Shown: positions 1-6,215, counted from the first letter of the stretch. The stretch is 37,307 nucleotides of DNA from Thalassobium sp. (GCA_002733205.1 NVUW01000011.1:1-37307), one strand, 5' to 3'. The notes: generated by a model not told the origin, from the sequence alone. Made by a program: numbers and translations.

Positions 1-99
1 GGAGGATCGAAGCGTAAAATCTAACGACCTATCCGTCAACGGAACCCTAACGAAAGCCGCAGTAGAGACCGGCGCTGAGTTGATGGCGTACAGTGGGTT
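1..99 (+). repeat. Left flank of LamG cassette, identical to 36636-36734
   Basis: These 99 bases are identical to 36636-36734, and the first mismatch is T at 100 against C at 36735. They encode the same peptide (EDRSVKSNDLSVNGT and onward) in the same frame. This is the upstream boundary of the exchangeable LamG segment and the likely reason for the assembly break. Confidence 0.95.
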
Positions 100-844
100 T
101 ACTTCTGCTCGCTACCTAGAACGGCAGTTTGATGCTGATTTTGATTTTGGTACCGGACCGGTAGGCTCAATAATAGCCTTCAATTCTTCAGGAAACACCA
201 CAATCGAGACATATTATGCCCGCCAGGACACAGCAAAGATAGGAAGCCAAATACAGGCTGTTATGCTGGCAGACGGGACGATTCGTGTACAGATTGGGGA
301 TGGTTCCACAACTTCAACAGTGACAACCTCACAGGCTTATGATGATGGGGTATGGCATTTACTTGATTGGGATTTCGACACTAGCGGAACCGATACGCTC
401 ACCGTTAAAATTGATGGCGTCCAAGTTGGGCAGGTGATTCAAGCTCTTGGCAACTTGGACAATGCAACAGCAATTTTACGCATAGGGCTCGATGTCGATG
501 GTCTTAACCCTGCACTAACTTCGTCACTGAGCTTGTTGAGAATTCAGGCATACGCGCAAACTGCGGCTCAAAGCACCAAAATAAACAACGACGAAAAGGT
601 TTTATTCGTTGCAAACGCAAACGCCTTACTCGACGGTACAAGCAATGCGGTTTCATCGGTATCTGTAAGCCAAGGACTCATTGATGTTGGAACTAGTGAC
701 GGTGTAAGCACCTTCATTGGCTTAGAGCGCACAGATTTTACAGACGCTAGCAACAGTGTTATAACTTCGGATACGATCCGGGCTGTTAGCCGTAAGGGCA
801 GCAAGCGGCTGATCGGCACAGCGGCAGAAGCCGCACTAGCTTAG
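2..844 (+). CDS. Tail protein, C-terminal part with LamG-like domain (5' end cut by window)
   Basis: The frame is open from base 2, so the ATG at 80 is internal and this is the end of a longer gene. The protein shows a concanavalin/LamG-like jelly-roll pattern: a DFDFGTG strand near the start, the typical DDGVWHLLDW motif at about 345-375, and a SLSLLRIQAYA strand near 525-560. A conserved tail of about 75 residues follows (DEKVLFVANANALL to AAEAALA). LamG domains usually bind glycans or cell-surface ligands, so this is probably a receptor-binding tip. The same flanks occur at 36636-36734 and 37234-37307 inside the gene that runs off the right end, in the same frame. I read this as an alternative allele of that gene's last third; joined to 35266-36635 it would encode about 737 residues. 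Confidence 0.8.
   Translation, partial: EDRSVKSNDLSVNGTLTKAAVETGAELMAYSGFTSARYLERQFDADFDFGTGPVGSIIAFNSSGNTTIETYYARQDTAKIGSQIQAVMLADGTIRVQIGDGSTTSTVTTSQAYDDGVWHLLDWDFDTSGTDTLTVKIDGVQVGQVIQALGNLDNATAILRIGLDVDGLNPALTSSLSLLRIQAYAQTAAQSTKINNDEKVLFVANANALLDGTSNAVSSVSVSQGLIDVGTSDGVSTFIGLERTDFTDASNSVITSDTIRAVSRKGSKRLIGTAAEAALA
620..693 (+). repeat. Right flank of LamG cassette, identical to 37234-37307
   Basis: These 74 bases equal the last 74 bases of the window. Similarity continues about 30 bp to the left with a few, mostly silent, differences. This is the downstream boundary of the divergent LamG core. Confidence 0.95.
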
Positions 845-856
845 AATGGATTTGTT

Positions 857-1114
857 ATGGAGACTGTTTTAGAACTATTTGGTCAAGCGCCTGCTTGGCT
901 AACAGCACTACTCTCGTTGATGGTGGGAGCAAAGGCTATTGTTGCACTAACACCAACACCGAAAGATGACGAACTTGTAGGTAAAATCTACGGAATTATT
1001 GAGTTCCTCGCGCTCAACTTCGGTAAAGCAAAAGACATTGCGCCTAATCGCGTGGTTATTGTTCCGGACCCTCCGGTACTTCCTGGCGACGATACATTGC
1101 CCGGCGGCGGTTAG
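857..1114 (+). CDS. Small single-span membrane protein, possible holin
   Basis: This 85-residue protein has one clear hydrophobic helix at about residues 12-31 (APAWLTALLSLMVGAKAIVAL) followed by a TPTPKDDELVGKIY segment and a helix ending LALNFGKAKD. The tail is rich in proline and glycine. As I recall, small proteins with a TPTPKDD motif are common beside lysis genes of proteobacterial phages and are mostly annotated as hypothetical or holin-like. The gene directly precedes the spanin pair and its TAG overlaps the GTG of the next gene, so a lysis role is plausible. No enzymatic motif is present. Confidence 0.65.
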   Translation: METVLELFGQAPAWLTALLSLMVGAKAIVALTPTPKDDELVGKIYGIIEFLALNFGKAKDIAPNRVVIVPDPPVLPGDDTLPGGG

Positions 1115-1314
1115 TGCTTGAGATTGTTAAAAGCTTTCTTCGTATCCTTGGAATTGGAATGCAAAATTCTAGGGATGCGGAGTTAAAAGCAGACGGTGCT
1201 AGAAAAGCTGAACTTGAAAGCAGAGACAAGCAAGATGAAATCAGGAAAGAAGCTTCGGAGCATAGGAAGATTAACAATTCTTCTACTGACGCTGACATCG
1301 TTAAGCGCTTGTAG
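1114..1314 (+). CDS. Inner-membrane spanin-like protein (Rz-like)
   Basis: This 66-residue protein starts at GTG 1114, overlapping the stop of the previous gene. A short hydrophobic N-terminus (LEIVKSFLRILGIGM) is followed by a charged, probably coiled-coil helix rich in Ala, Glu, Lys and Arg, and it ends with an acidic STDADIVKRL tail. That layout, plus an out-of-frame lipoprotein gene starting inside it, fits the i-spanin of a two-component spanin pair that joins inner and outer membranes at lysis. The N-terminal anchor is weak for a true membrane span, so assignment rests mostly on context. Confidence 0.55.
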   Translation: MLEIVKSFLRILGIGMQNSRDAELKADGARKAELESRDKQDEIRKEASEHRKINNSSTDADIVKRL

Positions 1315-1495
1315 TTTTCTAACTCCCACAATACGAGTTAAACTTGCTACAGACTGCACTTGGTTTGAAAGCCAGAAGTTTTCAGAGGAAACTAAAGCTT
1401 GGTTAACCCGTGAGCCGTGGCCTGACTATGTAAAGCAAGATCTAGACAAGATTGCGGATAACAACGACCTTGCAGAAAGGTTTTGCGAAAAATGA
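1235..1495 (+). CDS. Outer-membrane spanin lipoprotein (Rz1-like), embedded start
   Basis: This 86-residue protein begins with a positively charged stretch, a hydrophobic helix (LTILLLTLTSL) and the lipobox LSAC, so it should be lipidated and placed in the outer membrane. The mature part has cysteines near the start and end and a pattern (LTREPWPDYVKQDLDKIADN) like Rz1-type proteins of alphaproteobacterial phages. It starts in the +1 frame inside the i-spanin-like gene (80 bp overlap) and extends beyond it. ATG 1235 was chosen because it gives a compact signal; an upstream GTG at 1196 is also in frame. Its stop overlaps the next ATG in an ATGA. Confidence 0.8.
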   Translation: MKSGKKLRSIGRLTILLLTLTSLSACSFLTPTIRVKLATDCTWFESQKFSEETKAWLTREPWPDYVKQDLDKIADNNDLAERFCEK

Positions 1496-2121
1496 GCTAC
1501 GAGATTGCACAATATACCCCCTATGTGATTATGGCTCTGTGCTTCTTTGGGATGCTTGGCCTTTCATTGCCTACGGTACAAAAGCCTGACACTTGGCACC
1601 CCACACTGTTTATTATTGGCGCTGTGTGTGCCTTAAATCTATTGCTGGCGTTTGTGTTTGAATATGCTGCGGCACACGGTACGCTACTTACAAACGTTGC
1701 TATGTATGGGATAGCTGGCGCTCTTGATCTAGCAACCCTATCTTTAATCGTTAGGTATTCACGAAAAGGCCGCGATGAAATGGGCATTATATTGGGCCTA
1801 TCCGCTATTATATCCGCACTGCTTATAATTAAAATACTACTATACAGCGGTGGACACTCGCAGCAAACACCATTCAAACAGCTACTTGCAGGAATCAACA
1901 TTATATATTACAACTATGCGTGGTGCATTTTAGCCCTGAACGCTGCACAGATAGCAGTAATTATTAGTGGTGGGAAGCGGGATGGATGGAATATTTCTAG
2001 ACTTATGGGGCGCATTAGTGGGCTTGCATCCGTTGTGGCTAGTCCCAATTATACTACTAGAGGCCGGAATAGTCTTATTATGTCGGTGTTCCGCCCGCCT
2101 ATTGAGAAAGCGCCAAAATGA
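1492..2121 (+). CDS. Multi-span membrane protein of unknown function
   Basis: The start is the ATG at 1492 overlapping the o-spanin stop (ATGA). The 209-residue product has about five hydrophobic segments: near residues 10-28 (YVIMALCFFGMLGLSL), 40-60 (LFIIGAVCALNLLLAFVF), 66-86 (LLTNVAMYGIAGALDL), 97-116 (GIILGLSAIISALLIIKILL) and 136-158 (YYNYAWCILALNAAQIAVII). The C-terminal 45 residues are polar and basic. I recognise no family. Its place between spanin and holin-like genes, with overlaps on both sides, suggests a lysis-associated or superinfection-related membrane role; the sequence does not show which. Confidence 0.7.
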   Translation: MSYEIAQYTPYVIMALCFFGMLGLSLPTVQKPDTWHPTLFIIGAVCALNLLLAFVFEYAAAHGTLLTNVAMYGIAGALDLATLSLIVRYSRKGRDEMGIILGLSAIISALLIIKILLYSGGHSQQTPFKQLLAGINIIYYNYAWCILALNAAQIAVIISGGKRDGWNISRLMGRISGLASVVASPNYTTRGRNSLIMSVFRPPIEKAPK

Positions 2122-2393
2122 CTTTAACAGGGAAAACCGGGGCCGGAATGATGATAGTGGGCGCAAGCGGTAGCGCTACAGTATCCGGTTTATCATGGCT
2201 AGACAGCATAGGGGCTAATGCACCAGCATATGGCATTTTAATAACTCTATTTGTAGCCGTTACGGGTATTGCCATTAAATTGTGGCAGGTGAGAGAAGAA
2301 CGCCGCCACAATCTTGCTATGGAACCTAAGAAGAAGATTCCTCCCAGGCATTCACAGCCCACGCCACCAAATCAATATCATACATCTTCCTGA
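2118..2393 (+). CDS. Holin-like protein (HP1-type class II holin candidate)
   Basis: The product has 91 residues. The GASGSATVSGLSWLD segment followed by a hydrophobic helix (AYGILITLFVAVTGIAIKLWQV) and a basic REERRH tail matches the layout I associate with HP1-family phage holins (GASG..., LDW..., hydrophobic span, RR tail). ATG overlaps the preceding stop in an ATGA. The last 20 residues are proline-rich and low in complexity. Their DNA (2326-2393) also encodes the C-terminus of the opposite-strand HNH-like gene, so that tail may be a read-through extension with little function. Confidence 0.6.
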   Translation: MTLTGKTGAGMMIVGASGSATVSGLSWLDSIGANAPAYGILITLFVAVTGIAIKLWQVREERRHNLAMEPKKKIPPRHSQPTPPNQYHTSS

Positions 2394-2661
2394 AGGCCTC
2401 TTCAGACCCAAGACCGTGTATACCTTCATGGCTTCTATGGTGGTGAGAACACAGCGGCGCAACATAGCGATGATCCCGCCTGACACGTTTCCCCTGCATG
2501 TGTAAGATATGATGTATTTCCACAGCACCAGAACACCCCACATAGCGCAACAGGCACCCAACAGACCGTACTTGGTCCATGTGTGCCTGTTCTACCTTCG
2601 AGGGCTTCTCAGCGCGCTTAGGCTTAATCCGGTTATGTTTGACTTTCTTCGGTATAAGCAC
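2326..2661 (-). CDS. HNH-fold nuclease, Ref/DUF968-like
   Basis: This 111-residue protein has a basic N-terminus and then a histidine/cysteine-rich core: GCLLRYVGCSGAVEIHHIL, RRDHRYVAPLCSHHHRS and HEGIHGLGSEEAF. The EIHHI...PLC..HH...H pattern is typical of beta-beta-alpha-metal nucleases such as the RecA-dependent nuclease Ref and DUF968 proteins of phage recombination regions. The likely start is GTG 2661, four bases after the previous stop; no strong ribosome binding site is visible, so an internal start is possible. It is the last gene of the leftward operon and its end overlaps the holin-like gene by 68 bp tail to tail. Confidence 0.7.
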   Translation of the reverse strand: MLIPKKVKHNRIKPKRAEKPSKVEQAHMDQVRSVGCLLRYVGCSGAVEIHHILHMQGKRVRRDHRYVAPLCSHHHRSHEGIHGLGSEEAFRKMYDIDLVAWAVNAWEESSS

Positions 2662-2664
2662 GAA

Positions 2665-2973
2665 CTAGGCGCACCATTTATTTCTGTTCATACTAAGGTC
2701 CATGCCTTCAGATTTTAATGCATTAGCTTCTTTGTAGATATGTGAAGACTTATATTGCCGTTTGTGATTCCATTCTGCCAGCTTGAGGAATATTCCGGTT
2801 GTCTTCTCTATTCGCGCAAGTAAACAAGCGGCGACTTCCTTTTCACGCTTGGCAGTCTTAGCGCCCCATTCCTTGTCTCGTTCGGTTTGTGCGTGCTGTA
2901 CAGCCTTAAGTGTGCGGTCAAACTCGCCGTCTTTTGTATATCCGCCCAGCAGTTTAATTAAAAAGTCTCTCAT
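2665..2973 (-). CDS. Hypothetical protein, 102 residues
   Basis: It starts at ATG 2973 behind a GAGAGG-type ribosome binding site, 37 bp after the RusA-like gene. The product is helical and highly charged, opening with MRDFLIKLLGGYTKDGEF and continuing with an Arg/Lys/Glu-rich helix (KTAKREKEVAACLLARI). I see no known motif. This gene and the next lack the C-terminal junction motif of the upstream array, so the array ends at the RusA-like gene. Confidence 0.6.
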   Translation of the reverse strand: MRDFLIKLLGGYTKDGEFDRTLKAVQHAQTERDKEWGAKTAKREKEVAACLLARIEKTTGIFLKLAEWNHKRQYKSSHIYKEANALKSEGMDLSMNRNKWCA

Positions 2974-3010
2974 CGTCTCGCCTCTCTCTAGTTAACTTAA
3001 ATCTGGTTAA

Positions 3011-3385
3011 TTAAAAGTAATCCGCAACTCTTTGGTGAACTATAATCTTACCCCTTTCTCCCCATATTTTCCGCATGGGTCCAGTTTCTGCTATGGTTCC
3101 ATCGTCATAACTAAGGCCGTCAAAGAAAGACTTCAGTAGGTTATCAATGTCTTTCCATTTCGGGCGTCTAACTCCCTCGCCGTTCATTGCCTCCCGTTTC
3201 TTTTTTGACCAGCTCTTAGGCATTGTTAAAACAAACGTAACGCCCCATCCTTCTTGATAGTCCAGGCCAAGCATCTGTAAGTAGCCTTTGTTTCTAAGGT
3301 ATAGTTGCTCTCGTTTATTCCATTTGCCTCTTGCGGTCATTTTCACGTATACGAAAGGTTCTATGTCATATGTCCTGTCAGTCAT
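3011..3385 (-). CDS. rusA: RusA-like Holliday junction resolvase
   Basis: This 124-residue protein carries the RusA signature of clustered aspartates around the invariant lysine: RPKWKDIDNLLKSFFDGLSY followed by DDGTIAE. RusA homodimers cut four-way DNA junctions, and phages use them in recombination and replication. The start MTDRTYD at 3385 overlaps the previous gene by 8 bp; a longer version from 3424 is possible but reads through the preceding gene end. The upstream region is one of the twelve junction repeats, though here the ribosome binding site is poor. The gene works logically with the Bet/RecT recombinase of the rightward operon. Confidence 0.8.
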   Translation of the reverse strand: MTDRTYDIEPFVYVKMTARGKWNKREQLYLRNKGYLQMLGLDYQEGWGVTFVLTMPKSWSKKKREAMNGEGVRRPKWKDIDNLLKSFFDGLSYDDGTIAETGPMRKIWGERGKIIVHQRVADYF

Positions 3386-3602
3386 CGGCGCTGTCTTTTG
3401 GGGGTGAGTTGACCCATCCATCAACTAAGTGAACCTTGATGCACTTGGCACCAGTTTGCCGCCTTATGCTTGCCCAACCGCCACCAACCCAATTCTCAAC
3501 AAAGCTCGCAATCGCATCGCGACGAGTGGGCCTGAAAGTGTAGGGCAAAGTATAGTCGGGATAGGCAATTATCCATCCGTCGCGGTCCCAATCTTTCTTC
3601 AT
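3378..3602 (-). CDS. Hypothetical small protein (74 residues) with junction-type C-terminus
   Basis: ATG 3602 follows an AGGAGA ribosome binding site. The product is rich in aromatic residues (DRDGWIIAYPDYTLPYTF, ENWVGGGWASIRRQ) and ends VNSPPKDSADD, one copy of the shared tail seen throughout this operon. It resembles small phage proteins in which Trp/Tyr-rich strands wrap a short helix, but I know no function. Its stop overlaps the RusA-like start by 8 bp. Confidence 0.65.
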   Translation of the reverse strand: MKKDWDRDGWIIAYPDYTLPYTFRPTRRDAIASFVENWVGGGWASIRRQTGAKCIKVHLVDGWVNSPPKDSADD

Positions 3603-3760
3603 TCTGGCTCTCCTGACTTGCTCGGGCGTGAGTTGACTATGTAAGCGCGCACAACTTCGGCGGCTGTTTCTTTCCACGCCTCGTTTGTGTCATGCGGCTT
3701 CTTTGTTATGCGGTTTCGCAGCTTTCGCCACGCCGCCTCAAGACCCTGCTCCTCACTCAC
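3599..3760 (-). CDS. Small protein, 53 residues, GTG start
   Basis: GTG 3760 lies 7 bases after a GGAG ribosome binding site and overlaps the previous stop. The product starts VSEEQGLEAAWRKLRNRITK and ends IVNSRPSKSGEPE, with the shared VNS-P junction tail. The codons for its tail contain the next gene's ribosome binding site (AGGAGA before ATG 3602). It is mostly helical and charged, with no known family. The tight overlaps and the shared tail make it a convincing real gene despite its size. Confidence 0.65.
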   Translation of the reverse strand: MSEEQGLEAAWRKLRNRITKKPHDTNEAWKETAAEVVRAYIVNSRPSKSGEPE

Positions 3761-3971
3761 TTGATTTCTCCGGGGGTTTGATGGCGCTCATTACTGTCTC
3801 TGCCTTGTGGATTCCCCAAAGGTCCGTGACCGCTTGGCTGATTACATTCAGGAAAGCAATCTTATCCACAGGATGCAAATCAGCAATGTTGCCCCGAATG
3901 CTGTTTATAACGGCCAGTGAGCGAGGGGTTGTTTCCCGCAAGAACTCAAGGTCTGTCATTGGCTTATCCAT
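3753..3971 (-). CDS. Small protein, 72 residues, junction-type C-terminus
   Basis: ATG 3971 was chosen because GAAGGAG lies 7 bases upstream, inside the end of the preceding gene. The product, MDKPMTDLEFLRETTPRSLA and onward, looks like two or three helices (IRGNIADLHPVDKIAFLNVI, ISQAVTDLWGIHKAETV) and ends SAIKPPEKSSE, a variant of the shared tail. No function is known. Confidence 0.65.
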   Translation of the reverse strand: MDKPMTDLEFLRETTPRSLAVINSIRGNIADLHPVDKIAFLNVISQAVTDLWGIHKAETVMSAIKPPEKSSE

Positions 3972-4149
3972 CTGCGTTCTCCTTCGGGGGTGAGTTGACA
4001 AGCTCAATACCCTGAGCCTTAAGCTCTGCCATAATAACCATAGCGATCAAAGAATTGTCCCCGTATATTCCGTTTCTGCACAAGCAAGCATCAATGATAT
4101 TTTTGCACTTCAGGGCAAGCTCATTTATATGTAAGTCTGAGGTCATCAT
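3964..4149 (-). CDS. Small protein, 61 residues, junction-type C-terminus
   Basis: There are two adjacent ATGs (4149 and 4146) behind an AAGGAAG ribosome binding site; the second has better spacing. The product contains three cysteines in a short stretch (ALKCKNIIDACLCRNG) and a helix (LIAMVIMAELKAQGIEL), and ends VNSPPKENADG. Codons for PPKE supply the GAAGGAG ribosome binding site of the next gene. No family is recognised. Confidence 0.65.
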   Translation of the reverse strand: MMTSDLHINELALKCKNIIDACLCRNGIYGDNSLIAMVIMAELKAQGIELVNSPPKENADG

Positions 4150-4484
4150 TCTTCCTTCGGGCCTTTGGTGTCACGATTTTGTTCACGTATAAAATCAACG
4201 TGCAGGGCTATGTTCTCGGATTGCATTTCACGTTTCATTTGAGCGTTCGAGCGGTCGCCCACTGATAGGGGTGTAATGACAACCTTGATGTTCTGCTTCT
4301 TTTTGCCGTCAGCCATGAAGTCAACGTGACCTGCAAAATGCTCACTCGGCTTTTGTCCAGACAAGGTGCAAACGATTTGCAGGGTAGTGTGTGCAGCCTG
4401 TAAATCAGTAAGAAATTCAGCGATTTGTTCAGCCGGTAAATCCATCACATCTGAAAGCGTTTCTATTCTGATTTTTTCAGACAT
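4146..4484 (-). CDS. Hypothetical protein, 112 residues
   Basis: ATG 4484 is 7 bases from a CGGAG ribosome binding site; the in-frame ATG at 4490 sits too close. The product mixes helices (IAEFLTDLQAAHTTLQIVCT) and strands (GHVDFMADGKKKQNIKVVIT) and ends NRDTKGPKEE, a shared-tail variant. The stop overlaps the start of the next gene. No known domain was recognised. Confidence 0.65.
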   Translation of the reverse strand: MSEKIRIETLSDVMDLPAEQIAEFLTDLQAAHTTLQIVCTLSGQKPSEHFAGHVDFMADGKKKQNIKVVITPLSVGDRSNAQMKREMQSENIALHVDFIREQNRDTKGPKEE

Positions 4485-4701
4485 TTCCATCTCCGTTGTT
4501 TGTTGGGCGTTTGTTGGCTGTCATTGTTTTCATGTGGCAATAGTCACAAACGATAACGCCATCTATTACATTCTCATTGCCAAGAGCGCCTTTTCTGCAA
4601 CAGCCTTCAACCTCACAGTTATCAGGGCGAAAGCTCCACAGGAATTGTGCAATCCTATGTGGCAAACTCTCCCAAAACCAATTGTAAAATTTATCCCACA
4701 T
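4477..4701 (-). CDS. Small zinc-ribbon-like protein, 74 residues
   Basis: The protein begins with aromatic helices (MWDKFYNWFWESLP, IAQFLWSFRPDNC) and then carries a cysteine cluster, CEVEGCCRKG, followed by GNENVIDG and CDYCH. The spacing suggests a zinc ribbon. From memory, similar proteins with CEVEGC and CDYC occur in other phages of proteobacteria without a known role. It overlaps the end of the previous gene by 11 bp and ends TANKRPTNNGDGNV, with the shared tail; the next ribosome binding site lies in those codons. Confidence 0.65.
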   Translation of the reverse strand: MWDKFYNWFWESLPHRIAQFLWSFRPDNCEVEGCCRKGALGNENVIDGVIVCDYCHMKTMTANKRPTNNGDGNV

Positions 4702-4921
4702 TGTCTTTGTCCTGTACTGGGCCTTTGTTGGCGCTTGCCCGATAACCAGCAGCAAACGCGGCCATTGACCGGCTTTCTTCATCGTGAGCATTGATAAAGG
4801 CCATGTTTTCGGCATAGGCGATGCCAATATCTGTCAGTTGGAAGCTGTCCGGCCCAACAGCCCTCATCAAGCCAAGTTCGATGTTGGCGGCTATGCCGTC
4901 TTCAATGGTTTCATTATCCAT
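4691..4921 (-). CDS. Hypothetical small protein, 76 residues
   Basis: ATG 4921 overlaps the previous stop (TAATG) and follows GGGAGAAG. The product is acidic and helical (MDNETIEDGIAANIELGLM; LTDIGIAYAENMAFINAHDE) and its first half could be a small winged-helix-like fold, judged only from helix spacing and a GLMRAVGPDSFQLTDIG turn. It ends ASANKGPVQDKDNVG, a shared-tail variant. Confidence 0.6.
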   Translation of the reverse strand: MDNETIEDGIAANIELGLMRAVGPDSFQLTDIGIAYAENMAFINAHDEESRSMAAFAAGYRASANKGPVQDKDNVG

Positions 4922-5205
4922 TATTCTTCTCCCATTGTTGGGCGTTTGTTGGCGCTTTTCAACGCCGCATCTATTCGGTCAAACCAATATGCTTCAAAAT
5001 CAACCTTATCGAGAAACAGGCCCCAATCGGCAGTTACCTGCTCCATTAAGGCATCTGGATCTCGCATTGCTTCAATCGCTGCCTTTGCATCTAGGGTATA
5101 TTGCTCTTTCGATACATCCCCAATGTTATCCCAATACTCATCAGCCGATAGCTCAGTGCCTGTAACAACCCTGTAGGCAATAGCCTTTGCTACTTTCTCA
5201 ATCAT
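4921..5205 (-). CDS. Hypothetical protein, 94 residues
   Basis: ATG 5205 follows GAAGGAT at good distance and overlaps the previous stop. The product is acidic and helical (MIEKVAKAIAYRVVTG; DAKAAIEAMRDPDALMEQV) with a Trp/Tyr-rich patch (DFEAYWFDRIDAAL), and ends SANKRPTMGEE. The pattern near AKAIAYR and AKAAIEAM is common in small phage proteins of unknown role. Confidence 0.65.
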   Translation of the reverse strand: MIEKVAKAIAYRVVTGTELSADEYWDNIGDVSKEQYTLDAKAAIEAMRDPDALMEQVTADWGLFLDKVDFEAYWFDRIDAALKSANKRPTMGEE

Positions 5206-5519
5206 GATTCATCCTTCGGGCCACAGTTGGCAGCTTCTTCAGCCCCCGCCTCTGCGATCCAATCTTCTTTGCATTTATCGTCACAAAGAATGATTTCGCC
5301 GTGCGTAGTCCAACTGGTTATTTCCTTGCCGCATTGGTCACACTGAAACGGGTTAGGAACCGGGCATTTGATGGCGCCGTTATGAGCCTTGCATATCCTG
5401 TTCGCTTGATCTTGGGTAAGGCCGCGCACTACGTCCCAACCATCGCCGTTTTCATCTGGGTGCCTTAGGGTGATAGCCCAGGTGTTTTGGCTGTTGTCGC
5501 TGTTGTAAATGATCCACAT
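5202..5519 (-). CDS. Small protein with a zinc-finger-like C-terminal half, 105 residues
   Basis: The N-terminal 55 residues look beta-rich (MWIIYNSDNSQNTWAITL, GDGWDVVRGLTQDQANRICKA). A cysteine set follows, FQCDQCGKEI then ILCDDKCKEDW, fitting a treble-clef or ribbon zinc site. It ends AANCGPKDES, a shared-tail variant whose codons hold the next ribosome binding site. ATG 5519 overlaps the previous stop (TAATG). It may bind DNA, RNA or protein; nothing more specific is visible. Confidence 0.65.
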   Translation of the reverse strand: MWIIYNSDNSQNTWAITLRHPDENGDGWDVVRGLTQDQANRICKAHNGAIKCPVPNPFQCDQCGKEITSWTTHGEIILCDDKCKEDWIAEAGAEEAANCGPKDES

Positions 5520-5815
5520 TATTCAGTCTCCGGCGACATGGGGCCTTTGATGGCGCTTTCATCAAGGCGCTTCTGAAGGGCCTCATTTTCCTTATGAAGA
5601 CTATCAAAAGCATCATGCATAATATTCAGTTGGCCGATGTAACCCTGAGCGCGATCCTTTGCGCCGTGGCCTTCACATAGCAATTTAAGAACATCTTCAT
5701 TTGAAAGCTCAGTCACTTCTCTTGTGTTCGTATCGCCGTCTTCTCGGGTGAAGTAAGTTCCATATTTGCCCAAATATAATCTGAAGGGATGATCGTCTAA
5801 AATCTTTCTAGCCAT
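5519..5815 (-). CDS. Hypothetical protein with C-terminal coiled coil, 98 residues
   Basis: ATG 5815 overlaps the previous stop (TAATG) behind AAGGGAAAG. The N-terminal half has short strands (DDHPFRLYLGKYGTYFTRED). The C-terminal half is a probable coiled coil (LNIMHDAFDSLHKENEALQK) and ends SAIKGPMSPETE, a variant of the shared tail. No known function. Confidence 0.65.
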   Translation of the reverse strand: MARKILDDHPFRLYLGKYGTYFTREDGDTNTREVTELSNEDVLKLLCEGHGAKDRAQGYIGQLNIMHDAFDSLHKENEALQKRLDESAIKGPMSPETE

Positions 5816-6057
5816 TATTCTTTCCCTTCTGATGTGGTGGGGGGTTTGTTGACAATATCGTCAGGGTCCCAATACGTTGGCTGCGGGTCATACGTCTGCC
5901 CGTCCAAATCTCCGCCATGAAGAACCCATCCGCCGTTCTCAAAGCGCACTATCAACCCGTAAGGGAAATGCCCAGGTGTTATTTTCGACTCTGTGCCGGC
6001 CCTAACCGGACTGCCATTCTTTGGGGCTGTCTCTATCGGTTGTGGATTAATCATCAT
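5815..6057 (-). CDS. Phage protein of the QPIETAPK type, about 80 residues
   Basis: Two consecutive ATGs (6057 and 6054) lie behind GAAGGA; 6054 has the better spacing. The opening INPQPIETAPKNGSPVRAG is a very common start in small phage proteins (QPIETAPKDG...), followed by an aromatic beta-rich body (ENGGWVLHGGDLDGQ; PTYWDPDDI). It ends VNKPPTTSEGKE, one of the shared tails. The role of this family is unknown to me. Confidence 0.7.
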   Translation of the reverse strand: MMINPQPIETAPKNGSPVRAGTESKITPGHFPYGLIVRFENGGWVLHGGDLDGQTYDPQPTYWDPDDIVNKPPTTSEGKE

Positions 6058-6215
6058 TCTTCCTTCGGGGGACAGTTGACCGGTGCAAAGTCTGCATCTT
6101 CCCAAACATCACTAGGGCTAGGACGAGAGCTTTTGATTAACGCCGTCAATGGTGTGCGGCGGCTAGCCTTCAATTGAGCAACGGTTTTAAATTTGATCTT
6201 ATTAAGCTGTTTCAT
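6054..6215 (-). CDS. Small basic protein, 53 residues
   Basis: ATG 6215 lies inside the end of the previous gene (14 bp overlap, different frame). The product, MKQLNKIKFKTVAQLKASRR and onward, is basic at the N-terminus and acidic later (SDVWEDADFAPVN), and ends VNCPPKEE. The tail codons carry GAAGGA, the ribosome binding site of the next gene. It is the first gene of the array to show the shared junction. Confidence 0.6.
   Translation of the reverse strand: MKQLNKIKFKTVAQLKASRRTPLTALIKSSRPSPSDVWEDADFAPVNCPPKEE

Larger units (their letters stand above)
3378..6080 (-). repeat. Array of twelve gene-junction repeats (stop-proximal motif plus ribosome binding site)
   Basis: Every junction of twelve successive leftward genes has the same layout in the mRNA sense: G(T/C)CAAC or GCCATC, then a triplet such as TCA, AAA or TGT, then a C-rich run (CCCCC, CGCCC, GGCCC), then a purine-rich ribosome binding site and the next start codon. 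Plus-strand copies: 3383-3413, 3600-3637, 3758-3785, 3969-3999, 4147-4172, 4482-4518, 4699-4732, 4921-4953, 5206-5231, 5519-5554, 5815-5853, 6057-6080. The motif is always read in the same frame, giving tails such as VNSPP, ANKRP, ANKGP, AIKPP and VNCPP on otherwise unrelated proteins. Confidence 0.85.

Noticed and set aside
100..619. Diversity-generating retroelement acting on the LamG domain
   Set aside because: No reverse transcriptase or template repeat is present, and the two versions differ at all base types and in length, not at adenines only.
1967..2173. 68-codon plus-strand frame with a hydrophobic segment, overlapping the multi-span gene
   Set aside because: It lies fully across the end of one gene and the start of the next in a third frame; both neighbours have ATGA coupling that explains the DNA.
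3378..6080. CRISPR array, suggested by regularly spaced short repeats
   Set aside because: The repeats are degenerate, spaced by 150-350 bp of coding sequence and sit at gene junctions.
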